Shown here: piece after piece, positions 23,953 to 37,099 of the stretch
How positions within the stretch are numbered: position 1 is the stretch's first letter
Layout: each line of letters starts with the position of its first letter
Assembly: GCA_907165065.1 (NCBI GenBank)
Contig: OU015528.1
Coordinates: 34,990,515 to 35,054,514 of the forward strand
DNA length: 64,000 nt
Direction: 5' to 3'
From: Caprimulgus europaeus
Taxonomy: Eukaryota > Chordata > Aves > Caprimulgiformes > Caprimulgidae
Notes under the pieces: generated by a model
Told to the model about the DNA's origin: nothing
The model's input: only the letters and a program-made list of their open reading frames with translations
Database searches by the model: none
Program-made: the position numbers and the translations under genes

Positions 23953-24752
23953 AAACAGAGCTCCTGTAACTGCTTTTGCCCATCAATATTATTTTAATCC
24001 TAAACCTGCAAAATGAAGTGATATTTAGCAAATATGGTGGGAGAAAATATGTAGTCCCATTCATTTGCCATTAGATGTTTTTCTGTTTCTCCAGGAATTA
24101 CCTACCACGCTGCCTTTTTTTATAGAGGCAGGTGCAGGCTTCACCCTCAGCAGCTTAATTCCTGAACTGCACGTACGTTAGTCACTCAGCAAAACAGATA
24201 CTGTATTTTCTAACTTTTATTTATATGTTCACAACCACTTTAATAGAAAAAAGTGACAGCATCTTATTACACAGTCTTTCTCAGTATGGATAATACCTAG
24301 ACACATGCTTTATAAAAAGACTTGCAAGAACAAATCCTATTCACTGTGAATAATTATGCATCAAGGTCTTAACTGCAGACTGGTTGTAAAATATTTTTCC
24401 TTTCAGCTCTATTCTAGCATGATTTTGATGCTGACACAAACTAGTTTTTTAAAATTCCACATTAGAAAATGTTTCATCTACTGCAGGAACAGTGCAGAAG
24501 AATAATACAGAAGTTTAAAACAGCTGAGAGTCTTGATTTTTTTGCATTATGGGATGCTATGATGTAGTGAGGATCATGGCTCCTGATGGCCACACTGTAT
24601 CAGAAGCAAAAAAGTACCCTTAATCTGTCTGGACAAGTACTATACAGTAGCTTGTAAGGGCACTTTTTCCCAGACAGCATTACATCCTAGCTTGAGGCTG
24701 AGAAAAGTGTACAGCTACTTTGGAATGTTCATAATCACTTTCTGAAGATATG
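23953..24752. other. AT-rich non-coding stretch
   Basis: No gene or named repeat is visible. Confidence 0.5.
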
Positions 24753-24809
24753 GACTGTAGTTTCACTTTGTTAGCTAGTGAAACTAGCTAACAAAGTAAA
24801 ACTACAGTC
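24753..24809. repeat. Near-perfect 27-bp inverted repeat with 3-base loop
   Basis: Arm 1 (24753-24779) and arm 2 (24783-24809) are reverse complements at 26 of 27 positions and are separated by only GAA. Immediately after, at about 24810-24822, part of arm 2 (AAACTAGCTAACA) is repeated in direct orientation. The tight loop and third partial copy suggest a replication template-switch event. The structure could extrude as a cruciform. It is shorter in loop than a usual microRNA precursor. Confidence 0.9.
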
Positions 24810-24822
24810 AAACTAGCTAACA

Positions 24823-25389
24823 GTTATCTGATTTAAAATCTTTAATCTTTTTAATCTTTCTTGTGATTAAAAACTCATCTTCACAAACACAAAAAAGCAC
24901 AGAGGAACAATGACAATAATCTAATCAAAGAAAGGGACACCCTGCCCTGGTCCCTCCTGGGGCTATCACAGGAGAGGGATCAGCCCCCTGGGCTAAAGGC
25001 AAGACCCATCATTACATGCCAACTGGGGCAGCTCTCTGAATCTCTTTACAAACTGAAGGGGTCACTGTCTGGAGTATGGGACTCATTATGGGATGTAGGG
25101 AGAGAGCAATTCAGGATTGTACGAGGTCTTTGATGGAGATTCTAGAGGACAAACTAATGGTAGGGAATGGAGGGATCAGTGGTGCTCTGGGGAGGAAAAA
25201 GTGCAAGGAAATAGAGGTTTAGGGGAATAAAAGGTCATAAGCAAACTGATTACTGGTCTGGCCATGGTGTGCACATGTTCAACAATTTTTCTTCCTATTA
25301 GACTTCAGTTCTAACCATTTTGTGGTTGTGGGGACTCTCTGTTCTGTGTGTACATGCCAGTATAGAGGTCTAAGTGTCAGCAGCCGGAA
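24823..25389. other. Non-coding stretch leading into a repetitive block
   Basis: Sequence from about 24940 on is more GC-rich and less AT-biased than its surroundings. It may belong to the same ancient repeat as the block that follows, but I cannot name it. Confidence 0.4.
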
Positions 25390-26010
25390 GTCAGACCACA
25401 GGTCATACAGGTGAAGGTGCCAGCAACTAGATTGATCAGAGTGCATGTTGTGTGACTGAATGATAGTGCATAATCACTAGTAAGTGGCAAGCATACCTCT
25501 CTGGTGAGTAAAATAAGTGGCTTAGAAACCACAGTCTGAGCTGGATACTGGAGCGACCAGAGTGGTCTGCAGGTTGGCTGCTAGAGGGATCATGAAGTCC
25601 ACATCAGCAACTGGAGATACCATGGTACCTAGGAGTCATTACTTTAAAGTCATAAGTCTTGGACCCACTGTTAGACCTATTCATATGTGTGTGTCTCTCT
25701 CTGCAAGTAAATTGGGTGTCCAGGGGATCCAGGGACCTGGACTATGGGTAGGCTGAATGTCTAAGTCCAGTTACTGGAGGGATCCAGGGTGCATGTGCAT
25801 GTTCATTGGTAGGTCTGAGCTCCAGCAACCGAGTGGCACTGGGTGCCACAGAGGCTTGCGTGTCCAGGTGGTGGCAAGAGATCAGGAGATTGGGAGATGC
25901 AGGAGATCGGGATCCACAGGCAGGTACTGGATGGACTGTGTGTCTAAGCCCATGTGCCAGAGGGAATCACATTGTACATATTTGAGTATATGTATATTTC
26001 CCGCTTGTGA
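25390..26010. repeat. Degenerate internally repetitive block, unclassified
   Basis: A loose motif, roughly 'cagcaactggagggatccagggtgcatgt' with TGTGTCTAAG-like connectors, recurs imperfectly at about 25424, 25548, 25605, 25766, 25820 and 25925. Spacing is irregular, from about 50 to 160 bases. This looks like a decayed minisatellite or the repetitive part of an old LTR. Two open segments here (25562-25756 and 25757-26035) fall inside the block and show no protein domain. Confidence 0.45.
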
Positions 26011-29000
26011 TTGTGCCTTCATCACAATAGGATAGAGGGAAACAGGATGAGGGTGTTGGTGCTCTTTGTGTTTGTGTGAGTGCATTTTTTTATTCTGTCT
26101 GTGTTAATCTGGATGGCTAGCCATGAGTATATGCACATGTGTAGTGCTAATACACATGCTAATACATGCATGCCTACTGCAAATACATACTCAGCCTTGA
26201 TACTGAATGGGCCTGTGGATACGGACCTACAGTAACTTCACCTTTATTGAGCTAGCAGATTTGACAGCTCTGAGAATTAGTGATATCTTTCTATAAGCCT
26301 AAATATTTTTTGCTTCTACAGGTAGTGTTTGCTAGACAGATTACTCATCTGTAACTACAGTTACCTGAAAGAATCACCTGTACTGATGAATGTTGTTGTC
26401 CTTGATTTGATGTCCAGGTTTCATTTCTGACCCAGAGTCTGGAGCTACAGCCTATATGCATCACTGGTATAACATCTGCTGAGAATTCGAACTCACATCC
26501 TCTATACTCTGAGAAATTGAAAACATGTTGTAAGCATTGCTAATGATGTATAAGTACATGATAAAAGCTGTTAATGTCTACCATGGGGTAATTACCTCAC
26601 ATGCTATTTCATGGTGCTTCAGCTAATCACAGTAATAATAGACCTCAGATTGCATTCAAAAGAGGAGAAAAAGAAGGTGGGTAGAGGAACGTAAGAGGGC
26701 AGGTGAACAATTAGAAATTTTATACTAGTCATGAAGAAGATTACATGGGGATTACACTGCATGGCATCACATCACATCACATTTTTTTTTAATGATTACT
26801 GACAAACCACTGATTAGTGTTGTCAGCTTTCACAGCAATCAGGAAGAGTCAATTCCCAAATCCTGTTGCATAGCCAGTCATAGATATACTTCTGTTAATT
26901 TTCACTTAGTAAATGATACAAAACTCTAGAGACTCTATGATTTTACTTTTGATGCTCATGTAGCACTTCACAACAAGTAGAGTGTCAGTACAGGTGAGAT
27001 TATAAATCCTGGTGGCCAAAGGCTAACAGGAAGTCTGTTAAAGGGAATGCAGAAAAAAACTCCCAAGGGTTGTATAGTCACTTAAGGAGAAGAGTATCTG
27101 AAACACTCTACAGAACAAAATGTTGGCAATGGCTGAGTTTTTAAAACCAGGATTAACAGAAAAAATGTTTCAGCTTGAGAATTTAGTAGTTTAAAGCAGG
27201 GTCAGCAGCTGGAGCATATGTCCCAGGTTTTGACCTGCTTATAACACATAGCACGAATTCCAGAGGCCTAGGTTCCTGTATATTGATTGTTGAGGTGACT
27301 GGAAGCTCAAACACAAATATTTCTGAATGTGAAGGAGTGCAGGTTCAGACTCAATGGCTAGGGCTTCTAGAAACCTTAAGTGAAAGCGTGGAGATGTCTT
27401 TCACACAAAAATTGGAGTTTGCACACAAAACCATTGTTCAGGAGTTATGGACATAAGTAAACAATCCACAATGCCTGAAAAATATTTTTTCATCTTTGAC
27501 AGACAGAGTCATTTTATGTGGACATTGGAACATTGATTTAAGTGACTACCTGTTGATAAATAAGTTTGAAAACCCCAGCATATCCTGAATAAGCTCCATA
27601 TCAACAGGAGATGATAACTGGAAAATAAAAATCACAAGGGTCACTTGATTTAGAGCTTCTTTTTTTTTTTTATTTTGTTGATGCTTTGGGCTCTGAACAA
27701 TGCAGTAAAGTCAGTTGACTGAACTGGTCCACTATGAATGTTAAAGTTGATGTACATCCCATACTGTACTATCATAACATCTAAATTTATGGTGTTCGCT
27801 GGGTATAACAGACTTACAGAGGTGAATGACACAGCATTTTAGATATATTTGATGATAATAAAGAGTCTCAACATTTGCTTAGTTTTTCTTTTGAAGTGAG
27901 TATATAAACATGGTTATGTGCTGCCTAGAATGCTTTCTGCAATCAGGACCTTAAAGAGCATTCTTGGAAAGGAAACTTAGAGCAAGAGTCAAACACATCA
28001 GAAGAGTTTTATTCAGTGCTCATTAAAGCCAAGGGAAAGACTCCCAGCAATTCTAGGGAGCTTTGGCTGAGCTCCAAGGGTTCCTGTTTCTACGGTTACA
28101 TATGATTCAAACCATTTATGCTTCATTATTTTTTTACCTTCAGCAAAGCCACTGCCATCATACCCACTGAATCAGAGTAAGAATGCTCTGTCTGTGTTTG
28201 CTGTGTATGGAAGGCTCCTCTCTCATCTGAAGTGCTTTGATATTTCACATAGTGTGGCTCCCACTGTCACAGGCAGAGCAGTGAGTGAGCTTCTGTGACA
28301 TAGAGATATTGCCCCAGAGTCAATTAGTGATGCAGTGCAGGAAACATCCTAATCCTCACTGAAAACAGGTTTTTACCTAGAGCAATAGCGCTTCCAGGCA
28401 GGTGATAGGTGCTCTTTTCATCTGAAAAGCCTCTGACCCCTCTCTGCCTTTCCTGTCTGCCCTCTGTGCTGCCACACATACCCACAATAGAAATGTACAA
28501 GGTGTACTTAGTCATTAAGAATTCATCCTTCCCAGGTATTCCCCAGTTACAGTATGTGTTAGAGTACCATTATTTTTGGCTTTAGGACTTCTTCGCCATA
28601 AGCAGAGGATGTTGAAACATTTTACAATAGTTACACAGTCAATTCCCATTAGTAAAAATAGCAGGATGGTTGCTCACAATTGTGTTCATTTGGGTGAATT
28701 CAGGGTTTCTTTAATGGACTAATGTAGCCACTGTCTAGCAAGCCTAAAGGGCTGTAATATATTTTTATTTGTATTGATGTATTTACAATGTCACATTCTT
28801 TTAAGCACTGTTATTTGCTCAGAACTGCTACTTCTGGAAGAAATGTCTATGAATTTCTTTTTTTATTTTTATAGCTCCCTTTATTACAAGCAAATTCACA
28901 TAAAACCAAGGGTCTAATCTTGATATTGCTACAACATTTATAAGCAAAAGTTCTACTGATTTCCCTAAGTCACCTTAAAAAGTCTGAGCACCTGAAACCT

Positions 29001-30491
29001 GCATTGTACTTAAACAAATAAATAAATGTAAAGCCAGTGCACAAGTGGTTCAAATGAGGACATTTTGCCTGATTTCTTACTCCATTAGGAATCCAACCAC
29101 CCATACCCACTTCAAAGGCAAGGAATCCAAACATCCATGCACACTCCTATCTCTCACCTTGCTTCAGTCAGCCAGGAGTTTTTCCCCAAGCAGTCATCCC
29201 GTCTTGTACTAACTGCCATTTTCCACTGTGCTTGGTCATTCATAAAAGCTAGCCTGTCCCAGCTATCAGTTAGCACAGGTCCCCTGTACTAGGATTTCTT
29301 CCAGGGACAAAACTCAAAATAAGGAAAGCTGAGCAGAAACTTGAGGCACACACGCTAATAATCATTGCAACTGGGAATCAAACTTGAACTTACTGTTAGC
29401 AAAAAGAGCAACCACTAATGTTTTTCATGAGACCTTCAAACAAAAAAACAATCTAAAAATGATCCCCATATCCCTGCATAATCAGAAAGAATACTGCATA
29501 ATTTAAACTATTTGTCTTATGGGCTCCATCCTCATCTGGTAGTCTGAGAGGAACTGTTCCAAAGAGTATTAGCTAAAGTCCCAGGGAAAGTACATTTCAG
29601 ACTAATGCCTATGCAGCATAATAAGTTCTTCAGAGTAACTCACATGTCCTTCCTGAAAAGTCAAGTACCATAACATATGTACTCATAAATATGAATACAT
29701 TAAATCCTATTAATAGTTTTTAGCAACATTCATCATCCCACTAGAGCATACAATTTTATCACCACTTCCTAAGTCCTTCAGTGTTGATATGGACAGTATT
29801 GAGAAGTCACAAGGAAACAAGAGAGATTTTAATAGGTTGAGGTACTCAATGGGGAAAAAAAAAAACTCTATTCCTTCAAAACAGACTCTGAAAAGATCTA
29901 ATTGATGGCTGAAGTTACATCAGAGAAAGGCAGACTCTGCTGGGCACAGGCAGGAGCTTGTGCTCAGGCTGGAGCACAAATATACAACCTACTCCTTCGG
30001 AAGAAAGGAGGACCTTAGAGGGAAGTAGAGACTTTCTCTACAGATTTGAGACCACAGCACATTACTTTGTAAGTAGCCTTTGCTGAAGTCAGCAGAAATA
30101 TCAAATTGGCAATACGATAAAATTTAAGGTTGGTGACACAGACATTTATTTAAGAGTAAATACTTGAAAGATCATAAAACAAAGGCCTCCCCACATCATT
30201 GTGACTTCATCTGGGGAAAATCAAACTTTTTTGTCCAGATTCCTTGGAGTTAGCTTAGAGAAATATGTATTTTGGGGAAAAAACCCCAAAAACTGAATAC
30301 TTCATTTTTATCAAACAATTTTAAGCACTTCAATATGCCAAGGGAATCTAACCCTCCTTGTCTGAACCAATGTGCACAAGCACCTGGCAGCACATAGCGC
30401 CAGACAGTGCTCAGATGACTTTCTGCCACTGCTAGATTTGTTGCTGGAGTAATTAATGGAGCCATACAGTCCAGACTGTTTTGCAGTCTTG
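26011..30491. other. AT-rich non-coding stretch
   Basis: About 4.5 kb without a recognised gene or named repeat. It includes a short (CATCA)n-like patch near 26765-26781 and minor homopolymer runs. Confidence 0.5.
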
Positions 30492-30625
30492 TCATAGAAT
30501 CATAGAATTGTTTGAGTTGGAAGGGACCTTAAAGATCATCTAGTTCCAACCCCCCTGCCATGAGCAGGGACACCTTCCACTAGACCAGGTTGCTCAAAGC
30601 CTCATCCAACCTGGCCTTGAATACT
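30492..30625 (-). repeat. CR1 LINE 3' end, minus orientation
   Basis: Reading the plus strand, it begins with TCATAGAATCATAGAATTG, the reverse complement of the CR1 terminal repeats. It continues with 'gagttggaagggacctta', 'agatcatctagttccaac' and 'gaccaggttgctcaaagcc' to a 'ggccttgaatac' break. This is the most typical avian CR1 signature in the window. It is truncated to 134 bases and little diverged. Confidence 0.95.
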
Positions 30626-30919
30626 GGTCTTATCTCAGTCATTATCAAAAAACCTCTTAAAGTTCCTCTCTTATACACATAAACATGCACTGTGTAAACA
30701 CTGAAAAGACAAGACAAAAACTAAGGGAAATCTGACTTTTGAGCTGTCTACCCTTTGAAATAATTTAGAAGTACTGAGAGAAGGGACAGAAGCATTTCAC
30801 CCACACTGCAAATTTCACATGTAGAAAGACCCCTTGAGCACCCAAATATTCCCCTTGTCTTAAGTGGGAAGACTGTTGAGCTGATTAAGTATTACAGATG
30901 TCACTAGGAGGTACAAGAC
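30626..30919. other. Short spacer before the LTR
   Basis: No feature seen except the five bases AAGAC at 30915-30919, which form the left target-site duplication of the adjacent LTR. Confidence 0.5.
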
Positions 30920-32069
30920 TGTGGTGGGTTGACCCTGGCTAGAGACCGGATGCCCACCAAAGCCCACTCTATCACTCCCCCTCCTCAAATGGGCAGGGGG
31001 AGAAAATTATAACGAAAAGCTCGTGGGTGGAGATAAGGACGGAGAGAGATCACTCACCAATTACTGGCACGGGCAAAACAGACTCGACTTGGGGGAAAAA
31101 AAACAAATTTGCTTTATTACAAATCAAAATCAGAGGAGAATGAGAAGTAAAACCAAATCTTAAAACACCTCCCCCATCCCTCCCTTCTTCCCGGGCTTAA
31201 TCTCTTTCCCAATTTTCCACCTCCTCCCCCCAGCAGCACAGGGGGACAGGGAATGGGGTTAGGGTCAGTTCATCACACGGTGTTTCTGCCGCTGCTTCCT
31301 CCTCAGGGGGAGGTCTCCTTCCCCCGCACCAGCGTGGGGTCCCTCTCACGGGAGACAGTCCTCCACCAACTGCTCCAACGTGAGTCCTTCCCATGACTGA
31401 CAGCTCTTCACAAGCTGCTCCAGTCTGGGTCCATTCCATGGGGTGCAGTCCTTCAGGAAGGGACTGCTCCAGCGCGGGTCCCCCACGGGGTCACAAGTCC
31501 TGCCAGCAAACCTGCTCCGGCGTGGGCTCCTCTCTCCACGGGCTACAGGTCCTGACAGGAACCTGCTCCAGCGCGGGCTTCCCGTGGGGTCACAGCCTCC
31601 TTCGGCATCCACCTGCTCCGGCGTGGGGTCCTCCACGGGCTACAGGTGGTCATCTGCACCACCATGGACCTCCATGGGCTGCAGGGGGACAGCCTGCTTC
31701 ACCATGGTCTTCACCACATGTTGGGGGGGGAATCTCTGCTCCGGCGCCAGAGCCCATCCTCCCCCTCCTTCTTCACTGACCTTGGTGTCTGCAAAGTTGT
31801 TTTCTCTCACATCTTCTCACTCCTCTCTCCAGCTGCAAAGTGTGCAGCTTTTTTTTTCTCCCTTCCTTTTTTTTTTCTTAATTATGTTATCACAGAGGCG
31901 TTACTGATTGGCTCGGCCTTGGCCAGCAGCGGGTCCGTTCTTGCAGCCGGCTGGCATTGGCTGTGTCGGGTCGGACATGGGGGAAGCTTCTGGCAGCTTC
32001 TCTCACAGAAGCCACCCCATGTCCCCTCCCCCACTGCTACCAAAAACCTTGCCACGCAAACCCAATACA
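30920..32069 (-). mobile_element. Solo LTR of an avian endogenous retrovirus, 1150 bp
   Basis: It is bounded by TG...CA (plus strand TGTGGTGGGTT at the left, CCCAATACA at the right) and flanked by a perfect 5-bp duplication AAGAC (30915-30919 and 32070-32074). The minus orientation is indicated by a polyadenylation signal AATAAA on the minus strand (plus 31113-31118), followed by a U5-like region resembling the 'ccttatctcaacccacgag' stretch common in bird LTRs. The U3 portion contains a minisatellite of roughly 48-bp units around 31370-31650. No internal gag, pol or env region adjoins it, so it is a solo LTR formed by recombination between the two LTRs of a provirus. The 5-bp duplication is compatible with several ERV classes; the exact family name is uncertain. 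Open frames inside it are by-products of the repeat. Confidence 0.9.
31370..31650. repeat. About 48-bp minisatellite inside the LTR
   Basis: Units begin CTGCTCC(A/G)GCG(T/C)GGG and end in CACGGGGTCACA or CACGGGCTACAGGT variants. They start near 31415, 31463, 31510, 31562 and 31612, with a degenerate unit near 31373. Period is about 42-52 bases. It lies in the presumed U3 region and could vary in copy number between insertions of the family. Confidence 0.7.
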
Positions 32070-35000
32070 AAGACAAGGACCATTATTTCTGTGCTGCTTG
32101 AGTTGTTCTGGTTGGTAATCAGTACAGAAAACCAGCTGAATGGAAAAGACCAGCTCTAAAGCAAGGTTTGATTTATGGCTTGCACTATGTGCTTAGTCCA
32201 GCCCCAGCAATAAAAGAAAGATATTATTTTGGTGCTCCTTAATTGTTTATTAACAACTATCTTCACTTCTGCACTATTCCTGCTGCAGGAGCTATTGTGC
32301 ATTTATGGTAGTTCATCACATACAGATGTTTTCAAATTCCCTCTAAAGCCATAAATAAGGATGCCAGCTGCCCAGCTAAGTTAGAGAAGCCTTTATTTAT
32401 CAGAACAGATTCTGCTATTTAAAAGACCTGATGTACAAACTCCAGGTAAGATAGGCAAACATACTCTGATATATTAAACAAAAGAAGATAACAAAAAAAA
32501 AGAATCATAAATTTATTTGATGTCCAACCATGTGATTAGTGAAATAAATACAAATGGAAACATGTAAATATGAACTTTTTAATACCAGTTCTGCTATCAC
32601 AAATTCTTACTAGAGCTTCCCCAGCAGTTTGCAGTCATACTGCTTGCATCCCGGTCAAGCAGCTTTCCCTATCCTTCATGTAGAACCTGTTTTGCAATAT
32701 GACATGTTCCCAATCTTTTTACTTTGCAACATTTGTTTTCTGTAGACTTTGATCCTTCAGAAAATTATATGTACCTACTCAACCCACTGCAATCACTGCG
32801 GCTTTTCATAGGAGTAAAAATACTTGTGTTTCAGAACAGAAAAATGCCATGAGTCTCCCTACAGATGTAGAATTTATTCATTCTTGTGCTTGCTCTCACT
32901 TTCTTTCAAAGTATATTTTTGTTTCTAGGTCATAGGGTTGATGCTATTAAAAGCTGTTCAAGCTTGACATGTTCTAACTCTCCAGAAATACAGATTCAGG
33001 TCAGAGGTCTAATCTGAGACCAGCTAATATAAATCAAAATATGTCTACTGAGCTTTGAATTATGTGATAGATGATGTGTGAGTACTTCAGTAGTCACATG
33101 AAAACCCTTCTGTGTGATGGACTTAGGTAGCAGAAGTTCTCATAGTTGTTTTCGTAAGAATCAAATCCTTTCTCTTTTGGAGAGAGTAAAAGCATGATTT
33201 TAACTAGATAAGTGAATTGTAGCATTAGGGGCTTCTGTTTTATCCTGTACAGATTCTCTTCTAGGAGCAACTAAATGAAATGAAACAGAGTGCACAGCAC
33301 AGCCTATTTTAAAATACTGATCAGCCTCTTTTATTTGTTAGATGTCTGTATGTATATTACAACAAAACACAGGGATCCAAGCAGCAAATATTCCACACTG
33401 GCTAACTGATCCTACTGAGAAGCATACGCTTACCCAGGCAGAGTCCCAGTTTGACAGAGCTGATAGTTCATTCAGCACAAGCTCAGGTAAGTGTGCATAG
33501 TACACCATTGTACCTTTAAGGTTCATTACACATGAAAAAACACACTTGTGACCCACATGCTTGGAGGAGAAATCCAGAAAAATAAACACCCATGGAAAAA
33601 AGGAATGTATTCACTGTATCAAATTGTCAGTGAAACACTTTTATTCTCCTTATTTCCTTTCTCTCACTTGCTGAGGCACAGAGTGGAAGAGTGCTATTGA
33701 CCCTCCTGAAAATGTGTCCTATGGCAATCCATATTAGTCCATTGCAATTGTTAGGTTCAGTGCAATTCAGTGTTGTAAAGCTCAGAAGGGACATCATAAA
33801 GGAAAAATGAGATGAAAAAAATTGGGTTCCTTATTAAAATAAATGAATAACTAAAAAAGAATTGTCAACAATTCCATAAAACGATAAGAAACTAAGTTTT
33901 CAGAGTAAGAAAGTTAACAATCAAAAAGCAGTTTTCATTCAAAGCTTTGCAGAATATATATGTTCTAAAACAAATTTCATTGGTCTGAGACAAAATGATT
34001 CCTTCAAGATGTTCCTGAGACATAGATGGCTGGATTTGAGGAGAGTGCTCAAAAAAGCATCATATTCTCTTTCTTTTGTATTGTAAATTTTGCCTTGCAT
34101 CTACCTTTGAAGACTTGTCAGAGACTGGGTACTGAACTAAGTGGATGTATAATCTAACTCCATGCAGCTTCTCCTATGTTCTCCCAACATCCCACTTATG
34201 TGTACACCATACAGGCCTTACAGGATATTTATCTGTAACTTCTGATAACATAGGCTGTGGGAGTAATATTAAATCATTCCCTGGACAAAAATCAGTAGAT
34301 TGGGAACTTTTTAAAGTTTGAAATATCTTCCCAAAGTATAGTTTTCATTAACAACTTTCTTCATTACACAGCCAGTTCTACATTAAGTCTGTACATTTGT
34401 ATTGACGGATACTTCATGCTTCAGTAGTATCTTACCTAATTTTAATCAAAGTCTACTTTAATCAGTAAACTTTTCACATATTAATTTGCAGATGCTATTC
34501 TGAGCAAACAAGCTTCAATTTCAGCTACCTTCCAGATAATTAATTCACCTAGGTATATGTACCTAAGTACGTAGAACCATGGTTTCAATGTGTGTCACTC
34601 AAAGACTGCATAATGTCCAAGCCTACTAACAACAGAGCTTGGATTAGGTTTCTCCACAAAAATCTGTTAGTAAGACTCCCCTGTCCTTGATCAAACTGAT
34701 CTCCATTAGGCCGAGCATCCTATATGCAGTTCACATTTGATATATATAAGCAATGACTTTATAGCATTTCATAAATTATATCAAAGATATTAAAGAAGTC
34801 ACAGCACTGTAGACATATCCTTTCAAAACACTGTTTGTCTCCACCTGCAGGGCTTTATCCATGCCATGTCAACATGCAGGAATTACTTAATACCAGATAC
34901 AATTTAAATAAGAGGGAAATTAAATAGCCAGATCTTCAAATAGAAGATATAAATAACCTGTTCAGGTGAGGCACTAAATTTAGATGCATTTTTTTTTCAT

Positions 35001-37066
35001 TGGTTTGGATAAGGAACAGTGAGTTAAATTTCAGGTAAATAAGTCTTTTAAGGAAGATACAAAGATGATTAATGTGAAAGTTGTGAACAGCTTTTCTTTC
35101 CACAGTGTGTCATTGTATCTAATGTAAGGATATATTCAATGAATTTTTTTAAAGCTATTTAAATCAATCTGAATATAAAGGTTTTTCTTCAGTAAACAAA
35201 GAATTTAAAATAATTTAAAATTAAAGTTACTCAGCTTGAAAAGAAATATTAGAGGTTTACATGGTATTAAACTAGGTTTTACAACAATAAAATATGCATG
35301 AGGCTTGTCACATTAGATATAAAACTTTTTGTCTGAAAGGACAGATTTAGAAAGCTAGATTTAACCATTCTAGATAGCTTATTTTGTACTATTGTCTGTA
35401 ATATTGTAGTTCAATATAGTGTTTTATAGCTATTGGAACATATAATAAGAAACAGCAAGATAAACATTTCTTTCTATCATTGCATTTCTCCAAAATTATA
35501 AAGGTCTAGTCTTGCTGATTGAGTAAAAAGACACTATGCACATAAAAGAGAATGAGCTGGATATGAACATAAATGCATTCAAGATTATCCATGATAGCGC
35601 AAAGCACTGTCCCAAAATATTTCTGACTGAATCCCAAATTCTCAACATTAGCTTTTAGGTATCTTCCAAAGATATGTAGCTTTTATTTTTAAATTGTCAC
35701 AGACATACAATGTAATGTCCCAAAATAAAATGCATAGTGCTGTTCTGCTGCCAAATTACACTGTGTTCTCTTCTTTGTTGAACACTGATGGTAACTTATT
35801 CCAAACAAAGCCAAATTTCTGGGGTTTTCTTCTAAATCTAATCTCTTAGGCACTGTAAGGGCCCAGGGCTTTTTTGTGAAGCTACTGTTAAAAGCCTACA
35901 AAAAACCTAGCCGTCCAGTGTACTGAGTTTAGTAACTCCAAACATTTGTTTCATTCTGATGTTATTCAGATACATTTACTAAATTTTTAAATTCCTGAAA
36001 TGTTTGACTTTTCCCAAGAGTACTGTTGACAAAACATGCCTATACTTGATATGGACTAATATGAGCATCGTCTACAGTCCAGAGATTTCTGTGACAGTCT
36101 TCTCTTTGAACTTGGGGGAGCTAGATCTTCCCTTGTGTGCTGTGATATATTGAAATTATTTGTTTATAGAGTAGGAGCTTTAGAGCCTTCCACCAGCTTG
36201 ATCAGAGTATTATACCCTGCCCCTAAACTTATCTGACACCATACTGCACCCTTCTATCCCAAACAATGAACTAGAATGTTTCTCCCTCCACCATTTCTTC
36301 ATTTGTTTCCTCTGCTTCCAGAACCCTTCTCATTGTGAAGGATTTGGGTTTTCCTTCATAGAAAATCCTTCCTACATTAAATCCTACCTATCTATAAGCT
36401 CTAAATGTTTTGGGGCTCATCACTGCAAGAGGATGGATAAGGATATAATAAGTGGTTGGAGGTTATCCTTAGAGTGTCACAAGATCTTGAAGTCTTTCAT
36501 GCACCTCTGATACATGAGGCAGAGGGGGGAAGAGAAAAATAAAAAAGTGGTAATGTTGAGGGAGATTTTGACTGCCACTGGGCTGAGATTGAGCTGAAGC
36601 TTTGGGCTGGGGAAGGAGATTCTCTCAGGGAGGGTGCTTCCTGCAGTCAGCTAGAATATGGCAAATTGAAGCATGCAAAAGAGATAACCCATGTATCTCA
36701 GTAGGAGAAACAGATTTTGCATATCCCTGTGAGGATTCAGCTCTGTATTTCATTGATACAGAAAAGTTCCTTAGAAATGCAGTATCTGGGAAATAGTAGT
36801 GTTTCCTTATATTATAAATATATTTCTGGCTTGTGCTTGTCCATGTTTGAGATATATCATAAGCTCTGTGTAAAAGTAAGGAATATAAGCCCTCGAGGTA
36901 ATTTCAATCCCTTCATACTTTCACATTTTTATATGCAGAAAACAAGGGTAGTTATCACAAATGTATATAAATTCTTGGCCAGATTCTTCTTCAGTGCCAT
37001 GTAAATCAGAAGTAAATCCACTGACTCAATAAAGTCACAGTAGCCTAAGGAGCAGAATTCCTGCCA

Positions 37067-37099
<33 letters not shown>

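Noticed and set aside
24753..24809. The hairpin as a microRNA precursor
   Set aside because: The loop is only three bases and the stem almost perfect, unlike a typical animal pre-miRNA; a template-switch origin is simpler.
31197..32159. Multiple overlapping open frames of 60-154 codons
   Set aside because: All lie mostly or wholly in the LTR and its minisatellite, and none resembles a retroviral or host protein.
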